Shown: positions 36,464 through 46,396, numbered from the stretch's first letter. The stretch: DNA of 64,000 nt from Promethearchaeota archaeon (GCA_019058515.1 JAHPYY010000176.1:17056-81055), one strand, 5' to 3'. Notes: generated from the letters alone by a model not told the origin. Made by a program: numbers and translations.

Positions 36464-37060
36464 ATGAACCGAAGTTTATACTTAATTAAGGTTGACAAGA
36501 TTGACGATGCTTTAATTTTACGGCTTAAAAAAGATCTTAAGTTCGTGTACAAGGAAATATTTAAGTCAATAGAAATATCTCCTCATATTATTAAATTACG
36601 AAAAGAAGAATATCATCCGCTAAAACGGCAATATAACGGTTCTATGCTGTTAAAGCGAATATCCGCTCTTGCTAAAAAGGAAAAATACTTTCGGGCACTT
36701 GGACTAGTTAACAAAGATATTTACTCAGGGTTTTTAAATTTTGTTTTTGGAATTGCACAAAAGCAAAAAACCATTTCTAAAGACACATATTATTCCACTT
36801 TAGTGTCACTTATTAGATTAGACGAAAAGTTTTACCACAGAGCTCATGATATCCCATTATTCGAATTGAGAGCGTTAAAAGAAGCAATACACGAGTTAGG
36901 GCACACTTTTGGGCTATCTCATTGCGAGAATAAATGTGTTATGAAGTTTTCTAACCATTTGATGGATACCGATAAGAAACCCTTGAAATATTGCTCTACA
37001 TGTTCCGATAAAATATCGAGATATCTATCGTTACTCAACGATCTTAACATTCACGGTTAG
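36464..37060 (+). CDS. amzA: Archaemetzincin (zinc metalloprotease)
   Basis: 198 residues. The extended metzincin motif HELGHTFGLSHC is followed by CVMKFSN and a CSTCSDKI pair. This gives the archaemetzincin signature of three zinc-binding His plus a second four-Cys zinc site and a Met-turn. It is cytosolic, with no signal peptide. Members are proteases of poorly known substrate. The 3' end overlaps the convergent ADP-ribosylglycohydrolase gene by 4 nt. Confidence 0.92.
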   Translation: MNRSLYLIKVDKIDDALILRLKKDLKFVYKEIFKSIEISPHIIKLRKEEYHPLKRQYNGSMLLKRISALAKKEKYFRALGLVNKDIYSGFLNFVFGIAQKQKTISKDTYYSTLVSLIRLDEKFYHRAHDIPLFELRALKEAIHELGHTFGLSHCENKCVMKFSNHLMDTDKKPLKYCSTCSDKISRYLSLLNDLNIHG

Positions 37061-38064
37061 AATCTGGAAATAAAAGTAGAATATAATTGCTCCGACAATT
37101 TAATGATACTTTTACTTTTTTTTACTAATTTAATAAGAGTTTCTGGGATATAATCTCTCCCATAATAAGCACCTATCAAACTTCCTCCGATTGCTGCCAC
37201 CGTATCTGTGTCTCCTCCTGCGGTAGCAAGAGTGAAAATACATTTCTTAAAATCAGTTTGAGTTTTAAGGAAAATAAACAACGCGCACGTAACAGTACTT
37301 AGGGTGTAAGGATGCACAAACGCTTTACCTAAGTATTGTTGAATGAAATAAGGGGTTTTAACGCCAATTTGAGAAAATTTAATTAACCCCGTTTCAATAG
37401 ACAGTTCCTCACTATGTTTGACTCTATTAAGGATATCAATGAATTCGTCCCAGATCTCTTCCCCAGAGTTAGTTATAGGATCGATTATAGTTTTAAAAAA
37501 CTCCTCATGGGAAAACCCGTTTTTTGGGTTTTTATTTAGTAAATATGCTATCGCTCGAGCAATTACTAAAGCTCCTGCAGACGCCGCTGGATGAGAGTGG
37601 GTTATTTTACTCGATTCGATTGCCGCTTGTTTCAATTCTGTAAGGCTTTTAGAAAAAAATAATCCGATTGGAGCTATTCTCATCGTAGTACCGTTACCTC
37701 CCGAATTTGACGATGCGTCTTCTGGCGAAATTCCATGTTTTAGCTTTCTAATGGAAGAAATACAACCGTATCCCGGTCCAATAGGAGGGTCGCTTAGCCA
37801 ATTAACATAATGTTTAATAAATATATTTTGATCGTATCTCCCTGCATCGATCAAGGCTTTTGCGGTGTGAATGGTTAATTGAGTATCGTCGGTGTAGGTT
37901 TTAAAGTAATTTTTATTCTTTTGTACGAAATCCTCGAACATATCTAATTCAAAATGTGAAAGAATCCGTTCACGAAGTTGTCCTTCGAACGGGTGACCAA
38001 GCGTATCCCCAATAGCTACTCCTAACAAGGTTCCAACAAATTTATCTGCAAATTCGACCTTCAT
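37057..38064 (-). CDS. ADP-ribosylglycohydrolase family protein
   Basis: 335 residues. The dinuclear-magnesium motifs of the ARH/DraG family are seen: GVAIGDTLGHPFEG (about 15-28), TDDTQLTIHTAKAL (about 56-69) and GGDTDTVAAIGGSLIGAYYG (about 283-302). Members remove ADP-ribose from proteins or small molecules. No ADP-ribosyltransferase lies beside it, so the target is unknown. Confidence 0.92.
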   Translation of the reverse strand: MKVEFADKFVGTLLGVAIGDTLGHPFEGQLRERILSHFELDMFEDFVQKNKNYFKTYTDDTQLTIHTAKALIDAGRYDQNIFIKHYVNWLSDPPIGPGYGCISSIRKLKHGISPEDASSNSGGNGTTMRIAPIGLFFSKSLTELKQAAIESSKITHSHPAASAGALVIARAIAYLLNKNPKNGFSHEEFFKTIIDPITNSGEEIWDEFIDILNRVKHSEELSIETGLIKFSQIGVKTPYFIQQYLGKAFVHPYTLSTVTCALFIFLKTQTDFKKCIFTLATAGGDTDTVAAIGGSLIGAYYGRDYIPETLIKLVKKSKSIIKLSEQLYSTFISRF

Positions 38065-38312
38065 TTTTACGAGAACTAGAAATTATGTCTATATAAACAT
38101 AAGTCGCATATAAAAATTTTAAGATCACATGTATGGTTGCAATAATTTAGTAGATATTATATTAACGAACTATCCTTAGTTTTAGAGAAATTTTTAAAGA
38201 TTTATTTGATTAAGGTTTTTTAATCAAGCAATTGTATTAATAATCGTCGTTTTAGTTTGAGATATGATAAAGTATTATGGTTTTAAATTGAACACTAGCT
38301 ACTAAGGGAATC

Positions 38313-39569
38313 ATGTTAAGGCAAATCTTTATAGTTTACAAAGAGCAGGTAATATACGAAAGAAGTTTCGGTAACGCGTTAACAACATCGGAAGTGAAAG
38401 ACATAAGTTTCAGAATTAAAAAAATTGCTAAAAAGCGAATATATAAGATGGTAAATCACATCGATTTCTTCCATTATAGGATTTCCTATGAAATTATTTT
38501 CGAGTTGGATTTAATAGTAATGTTTGTAACTGGTCTTGTAGACGATTACTTTCGATCAATAAAGCCAGAATTAGCTAAATTCAAGGATAAAGTCATAAAT
38601 CTCATCGTGACTGATCCGAATTATGTTTCGATGAATTCGAAAATAGTAGCGTTGATTAACTCTTTATCAGATCCCCTACACGAGCGGCTAAAACCAAAGA
38701 TAGCGTTGGTTGGATTTTCCGGAGTTGGAAAAACTACGATAAAAAAGTTAATTAAGTTGGACGAAATTCCATTACGACACTTCCCAACCATTATCGGAGA
38801 CATCGCTACTATTAGGATCGGCGAGCTCTTCTTTAACCTTTTTGATTTTGCTGGTCAAGACCAGTTTAAATATCTTTGGAAGGGACTTATTAAAGGTAGC
38901 GACGCTGTGCTTCTAGTAACTGATTCAACACCTGAAAATGTTGAAAACAGTAAGTTTTTCATGGAATTAATACAAAAAGAAGCGCCCTACGCGAGATCGG
39001 CGATAGTAGGAAACAAGCAAGATTTACCCGAGAAAATGAACATAGAAGATATCGAAAAAACTTTAGGTCTAAAAACTTATCCCATGATAGCAAACAAGCC
39101 AGAGAATCGAGACGAAATGATAAGCATCATCGCAGAGATATTAGATATCAGTGCGGATTCCAATCCAATTATTGATTCGTTAATGAAAGAAAGTTCTTTA
39201 TTGAATTTGATGACCAAACTAAAAAATGAAAAATTTAAAATTAAATTGGACGCTGAAAACAGATGCGTTGAGGTCAATAACACTCCCAACACGCTCGATA
39301 GTGATTCTGAGGTTCTTTTAACAGAAATTAAACTTAGGAATCATATATCAGATGCAGAAAAGAAATTAAAAGAAGAATTAGAGGATTTCAACTTAAAAGA
39401 AAGGTTACTTGGGATTATAAAGGCAAAAAAGCATGTAAAATTGAAGTACATAGAACGATTTTTAAAGATCGACTCCGAGAAAATCGTAGGAATTATTTTC
39501 GATCTTATAGGAAGTGGCAAAATTAACGGAGAATTTAACGAGGACGATACAGAATTTTCAATTAGTTAG
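38313..39569 (+). CDS. Longin-like domain fused to Arf/Rab-like GTPase and winged-helix tail
   Basis: 418 residues in three parts. Residues 1-105 have the strand-strand-helix order of a longin domain (RQIFIVYKEQVIYERSFG, and EIIFELDLIVMFVTGL). Residues 128-290 are a GTPase with GFSGVGKTT (P-loop), an effector Thr in HFPTIIGDI, DFAGQDQF (G3 with Gln) and NKQD (G4). The C-terminal 300-418 is helical and ends in a winged-helix/PCI-like unit (VKLKYIERFLKID followed by DLIGSGKINGEF). Asgard genomes are known for such GTPase fusions. It is probably a self-contained membrane-trafficking or scaffold switch. A CheY-like gene is convergent just downstream. Confidence 0.75.
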   Translation: MLRQIFIVYKEQVIYERSFGNALTTSEVKDISFRIKKIAKKRIYKMVNHIDFFHYRISYEIIFELDLIVMFVTGLVDDYFRSIKPELAKFKDKVINLIVTDPNYVSMNSKIVALINSLSDPLHERLKPKIALVGFSGVGKTTIKKLIKLDEIPLRHFPTIIGDIATIRIGELFFNLFDFAGQDQFKYLWKGLIKGSDAVLLVTDSTPENVENSKFFMELIQKEAPYARSAIVGNKQDLPEKMNIEDIEKTLGLKTYPMIANKPENRDEMISIIAEILDISADSNPIIDSLMKESSLLNLMTKLKNEKFKIKLDAENRCVEVNNTPNTLDSDSEVLLTEIKLRNHISDAEKKLKEELEDFNLKERLLGIIKAKKHVKLKYIERFLKIDSEKIVGIIFDLIGSGKINGEFNEDDTEFSIS

Positions 39570-39577
39570 AATCTCTG

Positions 39578-39940
39578 TTAAACTGATACAACATAATGAA
39601 TAACAGTAATTAATTTTTCCAAACTAAACGGTTTTTTTATGAATTCCTTAGCTCCCATGGATAGGGCGCTATTCCTAACCGATTTATCTGCGCTGGTAAA
39701 TATAACTTTCGCTTTTTGATCTAATTGCACAATTTCTTTAGTTGCATCAATTCCATCCTTAACAGGCATTCGATGGTCCATTATTATGATATCGGGTTTA
39801 TGATTGAATGTTTTAAATCGGTTTACAGCTTCTAAACCATTTTCAGCCATACCACAAACCTGAATATTGAATATTTTTAAAAGCTTTAAATACAAATTTC
39901 TTATTGCAATATCATCCTCTACAATAAAAACTGATATCAT
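39578..39940 (-). CDS. CheY-like response regulator receiver domain protein
   Basis: 120 residues, a single receiver domain: acidic pocket EDD (about 8-10), phospho-acceptor Asp in IIMDHRMPVKDG (about 55), Thr/Ser in IFTSADK (about 87) and Lys in KKPFSL (about 108). There is no output domain and no histidine kinase nearby, so it acts by protein interaction. It is convergent with the longin-GTPase gene, with 8 nt between them. Confidence 0.9.
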   Translation of the reverse strand: MISVFIVEDDIAIRNLYLKLLKIFNIQVCGMAENGLEAVNRFKTFNHKPDIIIMDHRMPVKDGIDATKEIVQLDQKAKVIFTSADKSVRNSALSMGAKEFIKKPFSLEKLITVIHYVVSV

Positions 39941-40194
39941 CTTCCCTCAACCGAATTAAATAATACCACAATCATTTTTAAACTCTATTCAACAAAGCTC
40001 CGTTTGAACTTCTATGTCAAATCTATGACCGAAGTGTTATAAAAATTTGGTTTATAAAAAATTATATCTTTTGTATATTATTCAGATCAGAACGATTTTC
40101 CTCCATTCTAAATTTAAACTATGATAAGGCTTTTATATGAAAGAATCTAAGAAATAACTTAATCAAATTCTAATAATAGCTGAGACACAATAAA

Positions 40195-41094
40195 ATGAAA
40201 AAAATTGACAAATTAAAGGGAGTAACTACAGCAATGATCACTCCGTTCCATGAAGATAATACCATTGACGAAGAATCATATAGAAAATTCATTAGATTTC
40301 AGATCGAAAATGGATGTCATATTTTAACAATGGGAACTACTGGTGAAAGTGCTACACTGTCGCACAAAGAACATCATCAAACAATAGAAATTGCTGTGGA
40401 TGAGGCCAAAAAAAGTGATAAGGATCCCTTCGTATTGGCGGGAACTGGTAGTAATTCTACTGAGGAGGCGATATCTTTGTCTAAATTCGCTGAAAAAGCC
40501 GGAGCTGATGGAGTCTTAATTGTAGTTCCCTATTACAACAAACCAGTACAACACTCTTTAATTTCCCATTATAGTGCGATCGCAGAATCGATCGATCTCC
40601 CTATTATATTGTACAATGTGCCAAGTCGCACAGGAAGAAATCTAGAGCCAGAGACGATATCTGAGCTGGCTAATAAGCACGATAACATTGTTGGTATCAA
40701 ATGCGCAAGCGGTAATATAGACCAAATTACGAAGATCATAAAAACCACCCCAGAGGATTTTCTAGTTTTAAGTGGTGATGATGCGATGACATATCACATT
40801 ATGGCGTTAGGAGGAGGAGGAGTTATTAGCGTCGCTTCAAATATCGCACCCTCAATGTTGGTTAAATTTGTAAGTGCGATGAGTGATAATGATTGGATAA
40901 AAGCTAGATCCATGCAGCTTAAGCTGTACGATCTCTTCAAAGTATTATTCATTGAAACAAACCCTGGGCCGGTAAAATACGTAGCGGGAATAATGGGGAT
41001 AATGGATGGGCGGTTGAGATTACCGTTAACTCCACCGTTAAAGGAAAATCAAGAAAAAATAAAATCTGTATTAAAAAATCTAAATCTTATTTAA
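40195..41094 (+). CDS. dapA: 4-hydroxy-tetrahydrodipicolinate synthase
   Basis: 299-residue TIM-barrel lyase of the DHDPS/NAL family. GTTGESATLSHKEH, the Tyr motif YNVPSRTGRN and the Schiff-base Lys in GIKCASGN are all at the usual places. It condenses pyruvate with aspartate semialdehyde in the diaminopimelate route to lysine. dapB follows 24 nt downstream on the same strand and supports the specific assignment. A TATA-like TTTATATGA lies at 40131-40139. Confidence 0.94.
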   Translation: MKKIDKLKGVTTAMITPFHEDNTIDEESYRKFIRFQIENGCHILTMGTTGESATLSHKEHHQTIEIAVDEAKKSDKDPFVLAGTGSNSTEEAISLSKFAEKAGADGVLIVVPYYNKPVQHSLISHYSAIAESIDLPIILYNVPSRTGRNLEPETISELANKHDNIVGIKCASGNIDQITKIIKTTPEDFLVLSGDDAMTYHIMALGGGGVISVASNIAPSMLVKFVSAMSDNDWIKARSMQLKLYDLFKVLFIETNPGPVKYVAGIMGIMDGRLRLPLTPPLKENQEKIKSVLKNLNLI

Positions 41095-41118
41095 TTAACG
41101 ATTAATGGTAAACGAATC

Positions 41119-41940
41119 TTGATTAAATTGTTAATATTAGGACCCACAGGTTCTATGGGTAAATTAATTAGCGAATTAGCGTTAAAAGATCCTGAGATTC
41201 AAGTTGTAGCTGCCTGTGATGTCGCCCAAATAAACGAATCGTTAGGAGCACTTGTCGGTGTAAAGGATTCAAACGATGTTAGGATAACAGATGCCTATGA
41301 GCTTCAGGATATTATCGACGAAACACACCCTGATGTAGCAGTAGATTTCACCGTCGCAAAAGCCACGGAAATAAATTGTATTATGTGTACCAAAAATGGA
41401 ATTCGTTGCGTTATAGGAACCACAGCGATGTCTAAAGAGTTTTACGGCGAGTTTGAGCAATTAGTAAGAAGTAAACAAGCACCTGCTGTTATTTCTCCAA
41501 ACATGTCTACAGGAGTGAATGTTTTGTTTAAAATGGCGTCGATCCTGACGAAATATTTATCCGATTGGGATATCGAAATAATTGAAACGCACCATCATAG
41601 AAAACAAGATAATTATAGCGGAACATCCCTAAAAATTCTCGAAACCATTTGTAGCACATTAGGAGTAAAAAAAGATGATATTACAAAATACGGTCGCAAT
41701 TTGGGTAGAGATTTAAGAAAAAAAGGAGCTAAAGAAGAAATTGGTATTCATTGTATTCGGGCTGGAGATATTGTAGGAGATCACACCATCTTATATGCCG
41801 GACTTGGAGAAAGAATAGAATTAAAACATCAAGCGCACAGTAGATATTGCTTTGCTGAAGGCGCCATAAAAGCTATTAAATTTATCATAAAACAAAATGA
41901 AAACAGAATCTTTGAAATGAAAGATGTGCTTAATCTTTAA
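41119..41940 (+). CDS. dapB: 4-hydroxy-tetrahydrodipicolinate reductase
   Basis: 273 residues from TTG 41119. The NAD(P)-binding GPTGSMGKL, the DFT motif (VDFTVAKATE), the active-site region ETHHHRKQDNYSGTS and the later EIGIHCIRAGDIVGDH are family hallmarks. It reduces the DapA product. It is co-transcribed with dapA. The next genes on the other strand interrupt what may once have been a dapA-dapB-dapF cluster. Confidence 0.93.
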   Translation: MIKLLILGPTGSMGKLISELALKDPEIQVVAACDVAQINESLGALVGVKDSNDVRITDAYELQDIIDETHPDVAVDFTVAKATEINCIMCTKNGIRCVIGTTAMSKEFYGEFEQLVRSKQAPAVISPNMSTGVNVLFKMASILTKYLSDWDIEIIETHHHRKQDNYSGTSLKILETICSTLGVKKDDITKYGRNLGRDLRKKGAKEEIGIHCIRAGDIVGDHTILYAGLGERIELKHQAHSRYCFAEGAIKAIKFIIKQNENRIFEMKDVLNL

Positions 41941-41945
41941 GAGTA

Positions 41946-43532
41946 TTAGCTTGAAAAATTAATTCTTGGATCAGATAATAATTTCTCTTTACACTTTGCA
42001 GATTTTTGTTCTAATTCATGCAAATTTTTCATTCCAATTCTTGTTTCACTTATGGAGCTTAGTGCTAGCTTCGCATAGTAAATGAAGTCTTCCCTAATCT
42101 CATCAGAAAAGCCCACAAAATCACAAAAATCATGAATACAAAGGATTTTGATATTTTTGAATTTGGTATTGATACTGTTCTTAATATTTAATGGAACTAA
42201 TAACAAAATAGAATTATCACTCTGATACCCTTTGTCAAATTTATATTGTGAACGTCTTTTCGAATGAAATAAATAATAATCAATATGAATATTCTCAAAT
42301 TCTAAGGGAACATTTCTTGCATATTTTGATAGTTTTCGGAAATTTTCATTGATACTAATTTTATTATCAGGTTTAACGAAGTTTTCATCGTTAATTTTAG
42401 CTTCATAAAATGATTTACAATTATGGTTGATTCGAGTGTGCATCATCAAATAATATTCCCCTATCCAGTGAAAAGCAGTTCCTGCTCGTTGATTTTGCGT
42501 GACTCGTGGTGAATAACCTTCAGTTAATAGCATACACCCAAAGGAGACATTTCTCGCGTTTGCAGCACTTAAAAAACCTCTAAATTTGGTATTTTTTAAT
42601 ATTTCATAAGCCTCATCATAACTAAGTCCTAAATTCCCCTCAATTAATCCTTCTTTCTTAAAAATTGGCAAAATTTTTCTCTTAAAAAATTGAATTATTC
42701 TTTTTTCCTGATCTTTAGGATTAAGAAGATTTCCTTTTTTATCGTTATCAAAGAACCACCATTTTTTTCTAAATCTGTCATCTGGATGTCCCGATTTTCT
42801 TAAAACTTTATAAAAATCAAGGTTGTATCTTCTAAGAGCTCCGTAAAAATCTTGGTGATGCTTTAATATGTATTGTTGTGAAGTCATTTTAGTTTCATTA
42901 TAATTATAATCTTCTAATAAACTAGAAAGATGTTTTGCAGCGTTATTTAAAGCGTATTCGTAAGTTCTTGGAGTACCATTTGAACTCCAACTTAATGAGC
43001 ACCATTTTTTTGAATCTGTATTTAATTCAAGTCCTAATTTTTCTAAAACTTGGTTATATCTAATACCTCGTTCACTTAATGCCGAGATAAAATCATTTCG
43101 ATGTAAATTATTATTAATATATTCTAAATCATAACGAGTTGTATCATATTTCAAAACTTTTTCCAATAAGAAACTTGCAGCTAAATCTATGGCTTGTTTC
43201 TTATCAATATAATCCCCTTCCTTATCTTGCCATAGAAAAATCCATTTATCAGTCGTAAAACGCCTTATATATTTTTTATGTTGGATTGATTCTCCATACA
43301 GATTTTGTAACTTTAGAAACACAGGAAGCTTTATAAAGCGACGGTGATCTGTCCGAAAATATTGTGTAATGTTTACTTCTATAACACGACTTATATCTGC
43401 ATAGGAATTTATGTTTAAGTTGTCTTGGATAATCTTATTACATATATTTCTTATTCTTTCAGCATGTGCAATTTTATCAGAATCTAATAATACTAATTTA
43501 CTTTGGGATTTAGAACTATTAATTACATCCAT
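41946..43532 (-). CDS. Repeat-containing protein with possible nuclease domain, likely mobile cargo
   Basis: 528 residues, not assigned to a known family. Three related helical repeats occur at about 145-167, 230-250 and 335-357, each of the form NDFISALSERGIRYNQVLEKLG. These resemble repeats found with homing endonucleases and DNA-binding proteins. A C-terminal part (about 370-470) holds AFHWIGEYYLMMH, KPDNKI and IHIDYYLFHSK, compatible with a divergent PD-(D/E)XK core. Base composition is even more AT-rich than its neighbours. It lies between dapB and dapF and was probably gained by transfer; the nuclease idea is weak. Confidence 0.55.
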   Translation of the reverse strand: MDVINSSKSQSKLVLLDSDKIAHAERIRNICNKIIQDNLNINSYADISRVIEVNITQYFRTDHRRFIKLPVFLKLQNLYGESIQHKKYIRRFTTDKWIFLWQDKEGDYIDKKQAIDLAASFLLEKVLKYDTTRYDLEYINNNLHRNDFISALSERGIRYNQVLEKLGLELNTDSKKWCSLSWSSNGTPRTYEYALNNAAKHLSSLLEDYNYNETKMTSQQYILKHHQDFYGALRRYNLDFYKVLRKSGHPDDRFRKKWWFFDNDKKGNLLNPKDQEKRIIQFFKRKILPIFKKEGLIEGNLGLSYDEAYEILKNTKFRGFLSAANARNVSFGCMLLTEGYSPRVTQNQRAGTAFHWIGEYYLMMHTRINHNCKSFYEAKINDENFVKPDNKISINENFRKLSKYARNVPLEFENIHIDYYLFHSKRRSQYKFDKGYQSDNSILLLVPLNIKNSINTKFKNIKILCIHDFCDFVGFSDEIREDFIYYAKLALSSISETRIGMKNLHELEQKSAKCKEKLLSDPRINFSS

Positions 43533-43914
43533 CGACTGTGAACTTTTTTTTACTTTTTATGATGTTATATTTCGGAAATTGACTATAATGAGATTTATCA
43601 ATATATCTCTTTTTCAATCTACTTGCATAGCAAGAACCATTTCCTTGTTTAGAATCACTACTCCTCATTGATTTTCTAAAAAATCTCTTGTAATTATTTT
43701 AATTAATTTTCAAATTTAGAGAGTGATTGTGAGTGTGAAGAGGTAAGGATTTACGGTACAAGCGAAGTTTTAGGGTTATAAACCACCGTTATTAAATTGA
43801 AAGGAGAAAAAATTATAAATCCGTTGAAGAAAATAAGGGTAAACGCTTCGCTAAGCAGGTAAAGACAATTCAAGTATATGAATAGAAATCGAATTGAATA
43901 TCTTTTTCATATAG
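43533..43914. other. Intergenic region upstream of the repeat protein
   Basis: 382 nt, AT-rich, without a convincing gene. One 27-codon open stretch on the plus strand (about 43795-43890) lacks a start codon and may be a gene remnant. No structured element was recognised. Confidence 0.3.
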
Positions 43915-44169
43915 CTATTGTCTAAATTCTGTGTCAGTTTTAAACCGATCTTTTATTAAATACAATAATATTGTAAGTATATTCTCAGCTTTAACTGTCA
44001 GCCAATATTCATGATCAAAATCTCCAAAAACTACTTTTGCTGATTGACCACAATCGTATCCTGAAAGAATTAGATCGCCGTTTTCCTTAATTTCAGCAAT
44101 AAGGCTATGAATCTCATTTTTTTTAGTTTTGTTATCATAAATTGTAATTTTTTTCACGATACCCTCCAT
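43915..44169 (-). CDS. Small hypothetical protein (84 aa)
   Basis: 84 residues, beta-rich (several alternating hydrophobic strands, such as LIAEIKENGDLILSGYDCGQ), followed by a C-terminal helix. There is no membrane segment. No family was recognised. It lies in the AT-rich insert between dapB and dapF and has no visible link to lysine synthesis. It may travel with the 528-residue repeat protein. Confidence 0.5.
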   Translation of the reverse strand: MEGIVKKITIYDNKTKKNEIHSLIAEIKENGDLILSGYDCGQSAKVVFGDFDHEYWLTVKAENILTILLYLIKDRFKTDTEFRQ

Positions 44170-44244
44170 TTTTAGTGATTCAAATGAAGTGAATGGTCTT
44201 TAGGTATTTGAATATCCTCTTTAACACTTCACTAAAAAAAGAGG
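44168..44244. repeat. Nested inverted repeats upstream of the 84-aa gene
   Basis: CCTCTTT at 44216-44222 is complementary to AAAGAGG at 44238-44244, and TTTAGTGA at 44170-44177 to TCACTAAA at 44229-44236. The two alternative hairpins overlap and could form a switch-like or terminator-like structure between dapF and the 84-residue gene. No known riboswitch consensus was recognised. Confidence 0.35.
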
Positions 44245-44471
44245 TAAAATCATAAAAGATTATCAGGGCAGATCAGTTTTATCATTACTCTGAAATATTC
44301 AGAGTTCATACCGCCAAATCTTCATAAGAGAGAGAAAAAGGTATCAGTTTTTCTCAATCCCATTTATAATTTTACCTAGGTAACATAAAGAAGAAATCAT
44401 TTAAATTAATAACTTTAATAACAATCTTGCTAATGTTTCACTTTTGAAGTGGATCTTTAAACCGAAGGGAA

Positions 44472-45365
44472 TTAAAGCCTAACTGAAAGCTTTTCGATGG
44501 TACCTTTAAAGACCCTAATAGCTGGTCCTTCCATAAACACAGTTTTCCCGGTGTAGGTAATAATTAAATCTCCCCCGTCATTATGAACGGTTATAGGAGC
44601 GTTTTTCTTGAACTTACCTAAAATTGTACCCGCCACGACTGACGCGCAAGTACCCGTTCCGCAGGAATTTGTTATCCCTACACCTCTTTCAAACACGCGC
44701 ATGTAGGCTTCGGAATCAGAAACTACTTTAACAAATTCGACATTTGTTTTTTCGGGAAATCGATCGTGTGATTCAATAACGGGACCATACCTCTTTAAGT
44801 CGTCGTCATTAATAATCTTGTTGGAAAAAATTACTGCGTGGGGATTTCCCGTTGATATTGCAGTAAATTTGAAAATTTTGTTTAACGCCACTAATTCTTC
44901 GTTGATGCATTCTGGCTTATCGTCGATTAGATCGACGGGAATAAGCTCGCAATCAAGAATCGGAGGACCCATATCGATTTGTACACTATCGATTACATTA
45001 TCATCTTTTCTCGAAAAAAGGTTTGCTACCACGATTCCTCTTGGAGTTTCAATTTTGATAGATAGTTTTTTAACAATCGAGTGCTCGTAGATATATTTGC
45101 AAAAGCAGCGAATACCGTTTCCACACATCTCTGCTTCAGAACCGTCCTTGTTGTAAATTCTCATTCTTATATCGGCTTTAGAAGAAGGACAAACAAAAAT
45201 AAGTCCGTCCGCTCCGATCGAAAAGTGCCTTTCACACAATAGTTTTGCTAGTTTGGGTTTTAACCCATCAGAAATATTATAATTGAGAGCATTTACCAAA
45301 ATATAATCATTTCCTAATCCGTGAAACTTCTCGAATTCAAAATTTTCTACAATAAAGGTTTCCAT
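44472..45365 (-). CDS. dapF: Diaminopimelate epimerase
   Basis: 297 residues. The FEKFHGLGNDYILVNA start, the first catalytic Cys in EMCGNGIRC (about 80-88) and the second in NSCGTGTCA (about 234-242) are all present. It interconverts LL- and meso-diaminopimelate. It is on the opposite strand from dapA-dapB and about 2.5 kb away, with two AT-rich unrelated genes in between. Confidence 0.94.
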   Translation of the reverse strand: METFIVENFEFEKFHGLGNDYILVNALNYNISDGLKPKLAKLLCERHFSIGADGLIFVCPSSKADIRMRIYNKDGSEAEMCGNGIRCFCKYIYEHSIVKKLSIKIETPRGIVVANLFSRKDDNVIDSVQIDMGPPILDCELIPVDLIDDKPECINEELVALNKIFKFTAISTGNPHAVIFSNKIINDDDLKRYGPVIESHDRFPEKTNVEFVKVVSDSEAYMRVFERGVGITNSCGTGTCASVVAGTILGKFKKNAPITVHNDGGDLIITYTGKTVFMEGPAIRVFKGTIEKLSVRL

Positions 45366-45584
45366 AATAAATTAAGCTCTTCGAAATGTATGTTCTTATG
45401 GTTGAAAGACATTCATTATTCATAAGGTTTGCTTAAATCTAAAGATTATCTCATTCTAAGGTAAAATTACTGCGGATTCAATCTATTAAATGATTTAATG
45501 GAATGATGTGAGGCAAAATCTGATGTATTTTAAACCAGTTAGGTAAAGTTCAAAAATTATAAAACAATTTGAAGTCTAATATAA

Positions 45585-45594
45585 TTTATATAAG
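45585..45594 (+). promoter_or_regulatory. TATA element of the 45622 gene
   Basis: TTTATATAAG ends 28 nt before the ATG at 45622. That spacing places the transcript start at or just before the ATG, so the mRNA is probably leaderless or nearly so. Confidence 0.5.
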
Positions 45595-45621
45595 TCTATA
45601 ACATAAGTTACTGATTCATCC

Positions 45622-46170
45622 ATGAAATACAAACGATTTTGTTTACTATTACTCTTGTTAACTTTAATCCTTCCAGCTATTAACGTCAATGGATTAGTCG
45701 AGACGGAAAAAGCGTTTGAATTCAGAGACAAAATAAATTACGGAGCATCAATCTTTTTTTTAGTGAGCTTGAACAAGAGTGATTTATTGGAGATTGCGTT
45801 AATTCCTTTTGGTGCCGAAAATTTCACCGGCAATTTCACCTTATTTTTATTTAACGAACGACCCGAAGAAAATCATGTAAACCAAGATTTCACCTTGGAT
45901 CCTGAGATTTTTGATAAAGCAATCTACTACGATCTTGGCGAGAAACCGTATTTAAACTTCACAGCAGACGAGGAATTGATTTATTACATTCAAATCGTTC
46001 TATTAGACGAAGGACCCGATACTTTCACTTTAGAATCAAATCGAGATTTAATTCGCTATTATTTGCCACAAATACCAGGATATCCTTTATCTTCAATCGC
46101 ATTAATTTGCAGCTTATCTGCGTTAGTTTGGATAATGATTTTGTCAAGAAAATTGAGAATTAAACCTTAA
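45622..46170 (+). CDS. Secreted, membrane-anchored protein of unknown function
   Basis: 182 residues. An N-terminal signal peptide (residues 1-25, Leu-rich, ending near NVNG), an extracellular beta-rich domain (about 30-145) and a C-terminal membrane segment (about 155-175) with a short basic cytosolic tail (SRKLRIKP). The domain build suggests a single immunoglobulin-like or PPC-like beta sandwich. No family was confirmed. It is monocistronic. Confidence 0.6.
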   Translation: MKYKRFCLLLLLLTLILPAINVNGLVETEKAFEFRDKINYGASIFFLVSLNKSDLLEIALIPFGAENFTGNFTLFLFNERPEENHVNQDFTLDPEIFDKAIYYDLGEKPYLNFTADEELIYYIQIVLLDEGPDTFTLESNRDLIRYYLPQIPGYPLSSIALICSLSALVWIMILSRKLRIKP

Positions 46171-46396
46171 TTTCACCAACTTTTTTTTAGATTTTCTAAA
46201 TATTTAACGTTTATTTCATTAACTTGATTGATTTCATCACATAAATCCTTTAAATGTCTGAAAATAGAAATCATATATATAAAAGAATGATCAAAATGCG
46301 ACATAACCCATATTTAAATTACTATCGAAAGCGTACATAAGTTTTATATTTTCTTCAATGTTTTCTACTTCAATACACTAAATATAGTAATTAATC

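Noticed and set aside
37057..37060. Overlap of archaemetzincin and ADP-ribosylglycohydrolase genes as a functional link
   Set aside because: A 4-nt convergent overlap of stop codons is common in compact genomes and gives no evidence of shared function.
43790..43893. Micro-ORF of 27-30 codons on the plus strand
   Set aside because: It has no start codon, no Shine-Dalgarno at correct spacing and no recognisable motif; treated as a possible remnant only.
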